From Gammaproteobacteria bacterium (lineage in GTDB: Bacteria > Pseudomonadota > Gammaproteobacteria > Ga0077554 > Ga007554): 64,000 nt of DNA. The notes beneath the pieces were generated by a model. It was not told the origin of the DNA and did not search any database. It was given only the letters and a program-made list of their open reading frames with translations. This document shows, piece by piece, positions 49,799 through 57,446 of this stretch. Within the stretch, counting starts at the first letter, position 1. Every line of letters begins with the position of its first letter. A program made the translations under genes and the position numbers. The stretch covers positions 124,001 through 188,000 of the forward strand of contig JAMPIW010000002.1 of NCBI GenBank assembly GCA_040183005.1, given 5' to 3'.

Positions 49799-50643
49799 AG
49801 CGGCTACCCATCGTGTCCGCCGTCGAGCGGATGGCCGAGCGCAAGGGCGTGAAGCTGCTGATGCTGGGCAAGTCCGGCATCGGCAAGACGTCTCGGCTCA
49901 AAGACCTCGACCCCGCCACCACACTGTTCCTTGACATCGAGGCAGGCGACTTGGCGGTCGCCGACTGGCCGGGCGACACCATCCGCCCGGCGTCCTGGCC
50001 CGAGAGCCGCGACTTCTTCGTGTTCCTTGCGGGCCCGGACAAGTCGCTGCCGCCGGAGAGCGCGTTCTCGCAGGCGCACTACGACCACGTCATCGAGAAG
50101 TTTGGCGATGCGACGCAGCTCGGTCGCTACCAGACCTTCTTCCTTGACTCGATCACGCAACTGTCTCGCCAGTGCTTTGCGTGGTGCAAGACGCAGCCCG
50201 GGGCGGTCAGTGATCGTTCCGGCAAGCCCGATCTGCGCGCGGCCTACGGGCTGCTCGGCCAGGAAATGATCGGCGCGTTGACCCACCTGCAGCACGCCCG
50301 TGGCAAGAACGTTGTGTTCGTGGCGATCCTCGATGAGCGACTGGATGACTTCAATCGCAAGGTGTTCGTCCCGCAGATCGAAGGCAGCAAGACCAGCCTG
50401 GAGCTGCCCGGCATCGTCGATGAGGTCGTGACGCTGGCCGAGATCAAGGCCGAGGACGGCAGTTCCTACCGCGCCTTCATCACGCACACCGTCAATCCCT
50501 ACGGCTTCCCGGCCAAAGACCGCAGCGGTCGTCTCGACCTGCTGGAGCCGCCGCATCTCGGCGCGCTGATCGCCAAGTGCGCGGGCGCTGTCCCCGCGCT
50601 AGCCAGCGCCGCCAACCCCGCACACATCGAATCTCAGGAGTAA
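49795..50643 (+). CDS. RecA-fold phage ATPase (Sak4/AAA_24-like)
   Basis: A 282-residue P-loop protein. Walker A GKSGIGKTSRL near residue 23, a Walker B-like FFLDSITQL and a core common to phage nucleotide-binding proteins of the AAA_24/Sak4 group. It is followed by a putative ssDNA-binding protein, the neighbourhood typical of single-strand annealing systems. The role is probably homologous recombination or repair of phage DNA. It starts in an ATGA overlap with the preceding gene. Confidence 0.85.
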   Translation: MKRLPIVSAVERMAERKGVKLLMLGKSGIGKTSRLKDLDPATTLFLDIEAGDLAVADWPGDTIRPASWPESRDFFVFLAGPDKSLPPESAFSQAHYDHVIEKFGDATQLGRYQTFFLDSITQLSRQCFAWCKTQPGAVSDRSGKPDLRAAYGLLGQEMIGALTHLQHARGKNVVFVAILDERLDDFNRKVFVPQIEGSKTSLELPGIVDEVVTLAEIKAEDGSSYRAFITHTVNPYGFPAKDRSGRLDLLEPPHLGALIAKCAGAVPALASAANPAHIESQE

Positions 50644-50648
50644 TCGCA

Positions 50649-51275
50649 ATGACCGCATGGAATGACTTCAACGACGCCGACTCTCAGCAATCCGGCTTCG
50701 ATCTGATCCCCAAGGGCACCGTCGTGCCGGTGCGAATGACCATCAAGCCGGGTGGCTATGACGACCCCGAGCAAGGCTGGGGTGGCGGCTACGCCACCGA
50801 ATCGTTCGAGACCGGTTCCATCTATCTGGCCGCCGAGTTTGTGGTCACCGCTGGCGATCATGCCAAGCGCAAGATGTGGAGCAACGTCGGCCTGCTCTCC
50901 AAGAAAGGCCCGACCTGGGGCCAGATGGGGCGCAGCTTCATCCGGGCCGCGCTCAACAGCGCCCGCAACGTCCACCCGCAAGACAACAGCCCACAGGCCG
51001 CCGCCGCGCGCCGCATCAATGGCTTCGCCGAACTGGACGGTCTGGAGTTCTTGGCGCGCGTCGACATCGAGAAGGACGCCAAGGGTCAAGACCGCAACGT
51101 GGTGAAGCTGGCAGTCGAGCCCGACCACCCCGACTACGCCAAGTTGAAAGGTGTGCCGACGAAGGGCAGTCCGGGCGGTGGCAACTCCGGCGCTCCCGCG
51201 CAGGCGGCCCCGGCCTATTCCGCGCCCACCCCGCAACGCGCACCAGTGACGGGCAAACCGTCCTGGGCTCAGTGA
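50649..51275 (+). CDS. Putative phage ssDNA-binding protein
   Basis: A 208-residue protein with a compact N-terminal beta region (NDADSQQSGFDLIPKGTVVPVRMTIKPGGYDDPEQGWGGGYAT, AAEFVVTAGDHAKRKMWSNVGLLSKKGPTWGQMG) and a low-complexity tail (GSPGGGNSGAPAQAAPAYSAPTPQR) like the acidic or flexible tails of SSB proteins. AGGAG site before ATG 50649. It sits directly after the Sak4-like ATPase. The assignment rests on shape and place, not on a clear motif. Confidence 0.65.
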   Translation: MTAWNDFNDADSQQSGFDLIPKGTVVPVRMTIKPGGYDDPEQGWGGGYATESFETGSIYLAAEFVVTAGDHAKRKMWSNVGLLSKKGPTWGQMGRSFIRAALNSARNVHPQDNSPQAAAARRINGFAELDGLEFLARVDIEKDAKGQDRNVVKLAVEPDHPDYAKLKGVPTKGSPGGGNSGAPAQAAPAYSAPTPQRAPVTGKPSWAQ

Positions 51276-51285
51276 GGAGACGGCT

Positions 51286-52140
51286 ATGAATGCATCCGTC
51301 CTCACTGCCAGTCACTACGGCGTCGTGCGCTTCGGCGATCTGCAATGCGAGGCCGTCGTCCTCAAGGGCGGCGAGCGTGGCTACGTTCGTCGCCAACTGG
51401 CCAAGCTGCTGGGTTTCCACGAGACGCACAAGGGTGGCCGATTTGCCCGGTTTCTTGCCGACTTCGCTCCTAAGTCCTTGTCGGCATTGGAGAAAACTCG
51501 TGAGCCGATTCTGTTGCCGTCAGGTCGGCAGGCGCAGTTCTTCCCGGCCGGGATCATTGCCGACGTCGCGTCGGCGGTGGTCAGCGCGGCCATCAACGGC
51601 ACGCTGCACAAGGCCCGCCAGGGCATCGTGCCCAATTGCATGAAGATCATGCGCGCGCTGGCCACCACCGGCGAGGTCGCGCTGATCGACGAGGCGACGG
51701 GCTACCAGTACCACCGCGCGCCTGACGCGCTGCAGGAACTGATCTCCAAGCTGCTGCGCCAGTCGTGCTCTTCGTGGGAGCGCCGCTTCCACCCGGACTA
51801 CTACCGCGCCCTCTACCGGCTGTTCGGCTGGAAGTACCAGGGCCACGACCAAAACCCGCCCCACGTTGTCGGTCAGATCACGCAGCGCTGGGTCTACGGC
51901 CCGGTGCTGCCCGCCACGCTGATCGACGAGATTCGCGCCCGCAAGGGCATCTCGCAGAAGCACCACCAGTGGCTGTCCGATCAGGGCCTCGCCCGTCTGG
52001 AAACGCAGATTCACGCGGTCACCGCCATTGCGCGCAGCTCGACCTGCTACCGCGACTTCGACCGCCGCTGTGAAGCGGCCTTCGCTGGCGGCGCGCTGCA
52101 GCTGGCGCTGCTGGCCGAAGACTTTGAGGAGGGGGCGTGA
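51286..52140 (+). CDS. P63C-domain protein
   Basis: A 284-residue protein with the P63C phage domain: LIDEATGYQYHRAPDALQELISKLLRQSCSSWERRFHPDYYRALYRLFGWKYQGH, preceded by a part like the ANT/Rha-type region (VRRQLAKLLGFHETHKGGRFARFLADFAPKSLSALEKT). The domain is found in prophages, with unknown role. The stop overlaps the next start (ATGA-type). Confidence 0.85.
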   Translation: MNASVLTASHYGVVRFGDLQCEAVVLKGGERGYVRRQLAKLLGFHETHKGGRFARFLADFAPKSLSALEKTREPILLPSGRQAQFFPAGIIADVASAVVSAAINGTLHKARQGIVPNCMKIMRALATTGEVALIDEATGYQYHRAPDALQELISKLLRQSCSSWERRFHPDYYRALYRLFGWKYQGHDQNPPHVVGQITQRWVYGPVLPATLIDEIRARKGISQKHHQWLSDQGLARLETQIHAVTAIARSSTCYRDFDRRCEAAFAGGALQLALLAEDFEEGA

Positions 52141-52637
52141 AATGCTGGGTCTGCAAACGACAGGCCCGGGGATTCGGTCACACCGACAACCGACACGGTA
52201 TCGGCGATCCCCGGCGCTACCCCATCGACTGGGTGTTCTGCTCGCAGCGCTGCCAATCCGCGTTCCACGCGATGTACGGCAACTGGCTGCGCGCCAAGGA
52301 TGGTCGGACCGACATCAAGGGGGTCGCCATGATCGATCCCTCTGATATCGAGCTGGCCGCGATACGCAAGTGCCTCAAGTCCTTCGGCGAGGCGGCAGGC
52401 GAGATCGGCTTCACCAAACCGCTGGGCAACTACTCCGAAGCCGAGGCGCTGCAGGTGATCGACGCCATCGTCACTTGCTATACCGAGGCGATGGTTGAGC
52501 ACCACGAGGCGAGCAAGTACCCGCCCGTGCGCGGCATGACGCCAACGCCCGACCCCATGACACCGAGTGCGGCCAATCCGTTCGCGGATCTGGACGACGA
52601 CCTGCCTTGGGAAGAACCGAAGGGGAAGAAGCCATGA
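52137..52637 (+). CDS. DUF6511-like zinc-motif protein
   Basis: A 166-residue protein with an N-terminal Cys cluster, MKCWVCKRQARGFGH...WVFCSQRCQSAFHAMYG, which looks like a zinc-binding knuckle. It then has a helical part (LAAIRKCLKSFGEAAGEIGFTKPLGNYSEAEALQVIDAIVTCYTEAMVEHHE) and a Pro/Asp-rich tail (FADLDDDLPWEEPKGK, typical of ssDNA-binding-protein tails). I believe this is the DUF6511 type but the name is from memory. Confidence 0.68.
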   Translation: MKCWVCKRQARGFGHTDNRHGIGDPRRYPIDWVFCSQRCQSAFHAMYGNWLRAKDGRTDIKGVAMIDPSDIELAAIRKCLKSFGEAAGEIGFTKPLGNYSEAEALQVIDAIVTCYTEAMVEHHEASKYPPVRGMTPTPDPMTPSAANPFADLDDDLPWEEPKGKKP

Positions 52638-53371
52638 TGGACTTCAACTCCACTTCGAGCATCTCGGGCCAGATCACTGCGCTGGTCGACGCCGGGATGC
52701 AGCGGGCGCGAGCCCAGCAGTCCGAGCGCCAGTACCTTGGTGCCTCGCGGTTGGGCGCTGCCTGCGAGCGTGCGCTGCAGTTTGAGTACGCCAAGGCTCC
52801 CGTCGATCACGGCCGGGACACCCCGGGCCGGATGCTGCGCATCTTCGAGCGCGGCCACGTCATGGAGGACTGCATGGTCGCGTGGCTGCGCGACGCCGGT
52901 TTCGAATTGCGTACCCGCAGGGCCGATGGCGAGCAGTTTGGCTTCTCCGTGGCTGATGGCCGTCTGCAGGGCCACATCGACGGCGTCATCGTCGATGGCC
53001 CGGAGGGCTTTGCCTACCCGGCGCTCTGGGAAAACAAGTGCCTCGGCATGAAGTCCTGGCGCGAGCTGGAGAAGAACCGGCTCGCCGTGGCCAAGCCCGT
53101 ATACGCCGCGCAAGTGGCGATCTACCAAGCCTATCTCGAACTGCACGAGCACCCGGCGATCTTCACGGCGCTCAACGCCGACACGATGGAGATCTACACC
53201 GAGGCCGTGCCCTTTGACGCAGCCCTGGCCCAGCGAATGTCTGATCGGGCGGTGAAGGTCATCACGGCGACCGAAGCGGGAGATCTCCTGCCGCGCGCCT
53301 TCAATGACCCGACCCACTTCGAGTGCCGGATGTGCGCGTGGCAAGACCGCTGCTGGAGAACACAAGCATGA
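52634..53371 (+). CDS. PD-(D/E)XK nuclease-like protein (RecB/Cas4 type)
   Basis: A 245-residue protein. An early segment YLGASRLGAACERALQFEYAKAP is followed by the metal-site elements LQGHIDGVIVDGPEG (Asp) and ALWENKCLGMKSWRELEK (E-x-K), then YAAQVAIYQAYLELH (QxxxY), all in the order of the PD-(D/E)XK fold. The C-terminal ECRMCAWQDRCWRTQA holds Cys residues like those of RecB/Cas4-type iron-sulfur or zinc ends. The probable role is an exonuclease in phage recombination. Overlaps both neighbours by ATGA. Confidence 0.82.
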   Translation: MMDFNSTSSISGQITALVDAGMQRARAQQSERQYLGASRLGAACERALQFEYAKAPVDHGRDTPGRMLRIFERGHVMEDCMVAWLRDAGFELRTRRADGEQFGFSVADGRLQGHIDGVIVDGPEGFAYPALWENKCLGMKSWRELEKNRLAVAKPVYAAQVAIYQAYLELHEHPAIFTALNADTMEIYTEAVPFDAALAQRMSDRAVKVITATEAGDLLPRAFNDPTHFECRMCAWQDRCWRTQA

Positions 53372-53622
53372 CCGACAACAACACCCCGGCCACCGGCATC
53401 GAGCCGATGATCGATGCCAAGCAGGCGGCCGCCGCGTTGCGCCTGCCGTACTACTGGTTCGCCGACCACGCGATGCGCACCAAGTACCGGATTCCGCACT
53501 ACCTGATGGGTGGTCTGGTCCGCTACCGGCTGTCCGAACTCTCTGCGTGGGCCACGCGTACCACCGCCGTTCAGGGCCGTGATTCCCATGATGCGGACGC
53601 ACCTGTCGAGGGAGCCGAATGA
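53368..53622 (+). CDS. Small HTH-like phage protein
   Basis: An 84-residue protein beginning in an ATGA overlap: IEPMIDAKQAAAALRLPYYWFADHAMRTKYRIPHYLMGGLVRYRLSELSAWATR. The pattern is an AlpA/helix-turn-helix-like fold. It precedes the primase gene and overlaps it. It may be a regulator or a helper of replication start. Confidence 0.7.
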   Translation: MTDNNTPATGIEPMIDAKQAAAALRLPYYWFADHAMRTKYRIPHYLMGGLVRYRLSELSAWATRTTAVQGRDSHDADAPVEGAE

Positions 53623-55910
53623 TCGACTTCAACGACACCACCCAACCTGCGGAGCACAACAGGGAATCTGAACGAGACGAGATTCGCGCCGACTTGCTTG
53701 CGCGTCTGGAGTCGGTGCTGACCACGATGTTTCCGGCTGGCAAGAAGCGCCGTGGCAAGTTCCTGATCGGCGACATCCTCGGCAGTCCAGGTGACAGCCT
53801 CGAGGTGGTGCTGGAAGGTGAGAAGGCCGGTCTGTGGACGGATCGTGCCACCGGCGATGGCGGCGACATCTTCGCCCTGATCGCGGCCTATCTCGGTGCG
53901 AACGTCCACACCGATTTCCCTCGCGTGCTGGATGAAGCTGCCGATCTGCTCGGGCGGTCGCGGTCGGTGCCAGTGCGCAAGGCGAAGAAGGAAGCGCCTG
54001 TAGACGACCTCGGCCCGGCCACGGCGAAGTGGGACTACTTCGATGCCGGTGGCAAGCTGATCGCCGTCGTCTACCGCTATGACCCACCGGGAGGCAAGAA
54101 GGAATTCCGACCGTGGGACGCGAAGCGCCGCAAGATGGCCCCGCCTGAGCCGCGCCCGCTGTTCAACCAGCCGGGCATCGGTGCGGCCAGTCACGTCGTC
54201 CTGGTCGAGGGCGAGAAGTGCGCGCAGGCCTTGATCGCCAGCGGCGTGGTGGCCACCACCGCCATGCACGGTGCCAATGCCCCGGTCGACAAGACCGACT
54301 GGTCGCCACTGGCTGGCAAGACGGTGCTGATCTGGCCCGACCGCGATGCGCCAGGGTGGGACTACGCCGACCGCGCGTCGCAGGCGATCTTGCAGGCAGG
54401 CGCGACCTCGGTCGCCATCCTCATGCCACCCGACGACAAGCCGGAGGGGTGGGACGCTGCAGATGCCATTCCCGAAGGTTTCGATGTCGGTGGCTTTCTG
54501 GCCGTCGGCGAGCGGATGCCGGTGATGCGCTCGGTGGAGGAAGCGCCTTCGCCAGACTTGCTGACGGGCATTGATTGGACGACCGAGGATGGCCTGTCCA
54601 GCGCTTTCACCCGCCGCTATGGCGAAGACTGGCGCTACTGTGCCCTGTGGGGCAAGTGGCTGGTCTGGACGGGTGTGCGCTGGAATCCCGATCAGGTGCT
54701 CTACGTGTCGCATCTTTCCAGGGGCATTTGCCGCAACGCCTCGCTGAAAGCGGACACGCCGAGGCTCAAGGGCAAGCTGGCCAGTTCCGCCACGATTTCG
54801 TCGGTTGAAAAGATCGCGCGCTCTGACCCGAAGCACGCTTCCACCGCAGAGGAATGGGACGCCGATGTGTGGGCGCTGAATACCCCCGGTGGCGTGGTCG
54901 ATCTACGCACCGGCCGGATGCGCCCGCACCGGCGGGACGACCGAATGACCAAGGTGACCACGGCTACTCCGCAGGGCAATCCGGACAGTGCCTGCCCAAC
55001 GTGGCGAGGGTTCCTGACAGACGTCACCGGCGGCGATGTCGATCTGATGGCCTACCTGCAACTGATGGTTGGCTACTGCCTGACGGGCGTCACCAGCGAG
55101 CACGCGCTGTTCTTCCTGTACGGCACGGGCGCGAACGGCAAGTCGGTGTTCGTCAACGTGCTAACCACCATCCTGGGCGACTACGCGGCCAACGCCCCGA
55201 TGGACACTTTCATGGAGGCGCGCAATGACCGACACCCCACCGATCTCGCCGGGCTGCGCGGTGCACGATTCGTGTCATCCATCGAAACGGAGCAAGGGCG
55301 GCGCTGGAACGAGTCCAAGGTCAAGGCCATCACCGGTGGCGACAAGGTGTCCGCGCGCTTCATGCGCCAGGACTTCTTCGAGTACCTGCCGCAGTTCAAG
55401 TTGGTGATCGCGGGCAATCACAAGCCGTCGATCCGCAACGTCGACGAGGCGATGAAGCGTCGACTGCACCTGATCCCATTCACGGTGACGATCCCGCCCG
55501 AGCGCCGCGACGGCAGGCTGACCGAGAAGCTGCTCAAGGAACGCGATGCGATTTTGGCGTGGGCCGTCGAGGGCTGCAGCCGCTGGCAAAGCCAGGGCTT
55601 GAAGCCGCCCGCCAGCGTGGTGTCGGCGACCGAGGAGTATTTCGAGGCAGAAGATGCGCTCGGGCAGTGGATCGAAGAACGCTGTCTGCTGGCCAAGTCG
55701 CACCGCGAAGGTGTCTCCGAACTGTTCGCCGATTGGCGTGAATGGGCCGAGCGCGCTGGCGAGTACGTGGGCTCGGTCAAACGCTTCTCGGAGCTGATGG
55801 CGACTCGCAAGTTCGACAAGTGTCGGCTGACCGGAGGGGCTCGCGCCATCGCGGGCATCGCCCTCAGGCCCAAGCCGTACAGCCACGCCTACCCCTACCG
55901 CGATGACTGA
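53619..55910 (+). CDS. Phage P4-type DNA primase-helicase
   Basis: A 763-residue protein. A TOPRIM-like part (HVVLVEGEKCAQALIASGVVATTAMHGAN, VLIWPDRDAPGWDYADRA) is followed by the P4-family D5 region and a superfamily 3 helicase with Walker A GTGANGKSVF near residue 505, Walker B-like FVSSIETEQGRRWNESKVK and the SF3 sensor stretch FKLVIAGNHKPSIRN. Primase and helicase are combined in one chain, as in phage P4 and many temperate phages. It would drive element replication. Confidence 0.92.
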   Translation: MIDFNDTTQPAEHNRESERDEIRADLLARLESVLTTMFPAGKKRRGKFLIGDILGSPGDSLEVVLEGEKAGLWTDRATGDGGDIFALIAAYLGANVHTDFPRVLDEAADLLGRSRSVPVRKAKKEAPVDDLGPATAKWDYFDAGGKLIAVVYRYDPPGGKKEFRPWDAKRRKMAPPEPRPLFNQPGIGAASHVVLVEGEKCAQALIASGVVATTAMHGANAPVDKTDWSPLAGKTVLIWPDRDAPGWDYADRASQAILQAGATSVAILMPPDDKPEGWDAADAIPEGFDVGGFLAVGERMPVMRSVEEAPSPDLLTGIDWTTEDGLSSAFTRRYGEDWRYCALWGKWLVWTGVRWNPDQVLYVSHLSRGICRNASLKADTPRLKGKLASSATISSVEKIARSDPKHASTAEEWDADVWALNTPGGVVDLRTGRMRPHRRDDRMTKVTTATPQGNPDSACPTWRGFLTDVTGGDVDLMAYLQLMVGYCLTGVTSEHALFFLYGTGANGKSVFVNVLTTILGDYAANAPMDTFMEARNDRHPTDLAGLRGARFVSSIETEQGRRWNESKVKAITGGDKVSARFMRQDFFEYLPQFKLVIAGNHKPSIRNVDEAMKRRLHLIPFTVTIPPERRDGRLTEKLLKERDAILAWAVEGCSRWQSQGLKPPASVVSATEEYFEAEDALGQWIEERCLLAKSHREGVSELFADWREWAERAGEYVGSVKRFSELMATRKFDKCRLTGGARAIAGIALRPKPYSHAYPYRDD

Positions 55911-56038
55911 TCAATCCGGTCGAGTGACAGATTTGACGGGTTTCCTGATTGACGCGCTACACGTGCGCGCACGTAAGGGGCGTTGTCCTGACAAACCGTC
56001 GCATCCGTCACTCGCCCACCCAACACGGAGTACATACG

Positions 56039-56503
56039 ATGAACACGACAATCCTGGCCCTTGATCTGGGCACACACACCGGGTGGGCCCTGCAGCACCT
56101 GGACGGCACCATCACCAGCGGCATGGAGTACTTCAAGCCGCAGCGATTCGAAGGCGGCGGAATGCGCTTCCTTCGATTCAAGCGCTGGCTCAACGAACTG
56201 CTCTCGACCAGCAATCACATCAACGCGGTGTTCTTCGAGGAAGTTCGGCGACACGCGGGAGTGGACGCAGCGCACGCCTACGGCGGCTTCATGGGACACC
56301 TGACCGCGTGGTGTGAGCATCACAACATTCCGTACCAGGGCGTTCCGGTCGGCACGATCAAGAAGCACGCGACCGGCAAAGGCAATGCGGGCAAGGACGA
56401 AATGATCACGTCCGTCCGCGAACGTGGTCACACCCCAGTCGATGACAACGAGGCCGACGCACTGGCCCTGCTGCACTGGGCCATCGATACGCAGGAGGTG
56501 TGA
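56039..56503 (+). CDS. RuvC-like Holliday junction resolvase
   Basis: A 154-residue protein with the RuvC/RNase H-like fold: first acidic residue in ILALDLGTHTGWAL, then VFFEEVRRHAG, PYQGVPVGTIKKHATGKGNAGKDEM and the last acidic pair in DDNEADALALLHWA. ATG 56039 follows a GGAG site. It lies in the recombination/replication module and probably cuts phage DNA junctions before packaging. Confidence 0.85.
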   Translation: MNTTILALDLGTHTGWALQHLDGTITSGMEYFKPQRFEGGGMRFLRFKRWLNELLSTSNHINAVFFEEVRRHAGVDAAHAYGGFMGHLTAWCEHHNIPYQGVPVGTIKKHATGKGNAGKDEMITSVRERGHTPVDDNEADALALLHWAIDTQEV

Positions 56504-56504
56504 A

Positions 56505-56714
56505 GTGAAGGTTCCGACACCCCAATACCGCTGCTCCCTTGGTCGGCTGCAGCCGCAAGCCACGGATCTGGATGCCATCAAGGAACGTGGATGGCGTGAC
56601 CAACACATCCTGGTGGTCAACGCGTCCGACAACCGTCTGGACTTCATCGAGCGCGAGATCGTGCGACGCATCGGTGAACGCCTGTACGGGCCGGGAGGGA
56701 CACGTCATGGCTGA
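56505..56714 (+). CDS. Small phage protein
   Basis: A 69-residue protein starting at GTG 56505 with an AGGAGG site (MKVPTPQYRCSLGRLQPQATDLDAIKERGWRDQHILVVNASDNRLDFIEREIVRRIGERLYG). It sits between the resolvase and the next gene with near-overlapping ends. No motif recognised; the ends and site make it likely to be real. Confidence 0.65.
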   Translation: MKVPTPQYRCSLGRLQPQATDLDAIKERGWRDQHILVVNASDNRLDFIEREIVRRIGERLYGPGGTRHG

Positions 56715-57117
56715 GTGGACAACTGACGACGTGGCAGCACGCTTCGTGGAGGCTGCCGCCACCGGACGACGCTTGCCCCCTGTACGTGTGCAGGGCTACT
56801 TCAACTGCTGGCCTGCCTTCGTCCGCAAGGAGTGGGAAGCCTTTGCTGCTGACGAGAAGGTGTATCGCCCCTTCCCACCAAGCCCCGAGGCCATCGACCG
56901 GATGCTGGAGACGATGCGCTGGGTGCAGTGGCTGGAGGTCGAGCAGCGCCACCTTGTGTGGATGCGGGCCAAGCGCTACGGCTGGAGGGACATCACCATC
57001 CGCTTTGCCTGCGACCGTACCACTGCGTGGCGGCGCTGGCAGCGGGCAATGGAGGTCGTGACCGCGAACCTCAACAACGAAGGCGTGCGGATGCTTCCAA
57101 AAACGTGGGCAATTTAG
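56707..57117 (+). CDS. DUF6362-like phage protein
   Basis: A 136-residue protein: WTTDDVAARFVEAAATGRRLPPVRVQGYFNCWPAFVRKEWEAFAADE, then RMLETMRWVQWLEVEQRHLVWMRAKRYGWRDITIRFACDRTTAWRRWQRAMEVV. The second half is a probable DNA-binding helix-turn-helix of the sigma-factor-like type used by phage regulators. The name DUF6362 is from memory. ATG 56707 overlaps the previous frame. Confidence 0.75.
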   Translation: MAEWTTDDVAARFVEAAATGRRLPPVRVQGYFNCWPAFVRKEWEAFAADEKVYRPFPPSPEAIDRMLETMRWVQWLEVEQRHLVWMRAKRYGWRDITIRFACDRTTAWRRWQRAMEVVTANLNNEGVRMLPKTWAI

Positions 57118-57328
57118 GGTAACGCTTGCCGCGTTTGTCCTTTCTTTGCCTTGCTTGTCCGTTTCGAGGCCCGGCAGCCCTGCAACAAAACAGCCCGGTC
57201 GGGGGTAGTATTTCGGCTATCTTCTGGACAGCGGTGACGGTTGAGGCGATGGGCCCAGGCAAAAGGGGTCCTTCCTTCCCAAATCGCAATGCGGGGGGCG
57301 CGAGCGCGGCATTCGCCTAGCGTCCGAC

Positions 57329-57371
57329 TGCAAACCAAGGTTTGCAGGGTTTGCAGGGTTTGCAGTTTGCA
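57329..57371 (+). repeat. Iteron-like GGTTTGCA repeats
   Basis: A perfect TGCAAACC-AA-GGTTTGCA dyad is continued by two more GGTTTGCA units at 9-bp steps (57339, 57348, 57357) and a partial unit. It could be an origin or operator bound by the primase or a repressor. Confidence 0.65.
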
Positions 57372-57396
57372 CCCGCACCAGTCCGCACCCATCACG

Positions 57397-57435
57397 AGCC
57401 CGCCCACGGTTTTCCGTCGGCGGGCTTTCTTTTTG
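57397..57435 (+). terminator. Terminator before the first methyltransferase
   Basis: AGCCCGCC and GGCGGGCT arms are followed by TTCTTTTT. It separates the replication unit from the methyltransferase, whose ribosome site comes at once after it. Confidence 0.8.
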
Positions 57436-57446
57436 AGGAACCGATT

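Larger units (their letters stand above)
57118..57446. promoter_or_regulatory. Phage noncoding region with iterons and a terminator
   Basis: These 329 bases have no credible gene. They hold a TGCAAACC/GGTTTGCA palindrome and three 9-bp iterons at 57329-57371, then a terminator at 57397-57435, directly before the methyltransferase. The middle contains GC-rich, low-complexity sequence. Confidence 0.6.

Noticed and set aside
53571-54836. Minus-strand frame of 421 codons
   Set aside because: It overlaps the primase-helicase and has no motif; the primase has clear motifs.
57329-57371. Possible CRISPR-like short repeats
   Set aside because: Units are 8-9 bp with no unique spacers; an iteron or operator fits better. 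No CRISPR array was seen anywhere in the window.
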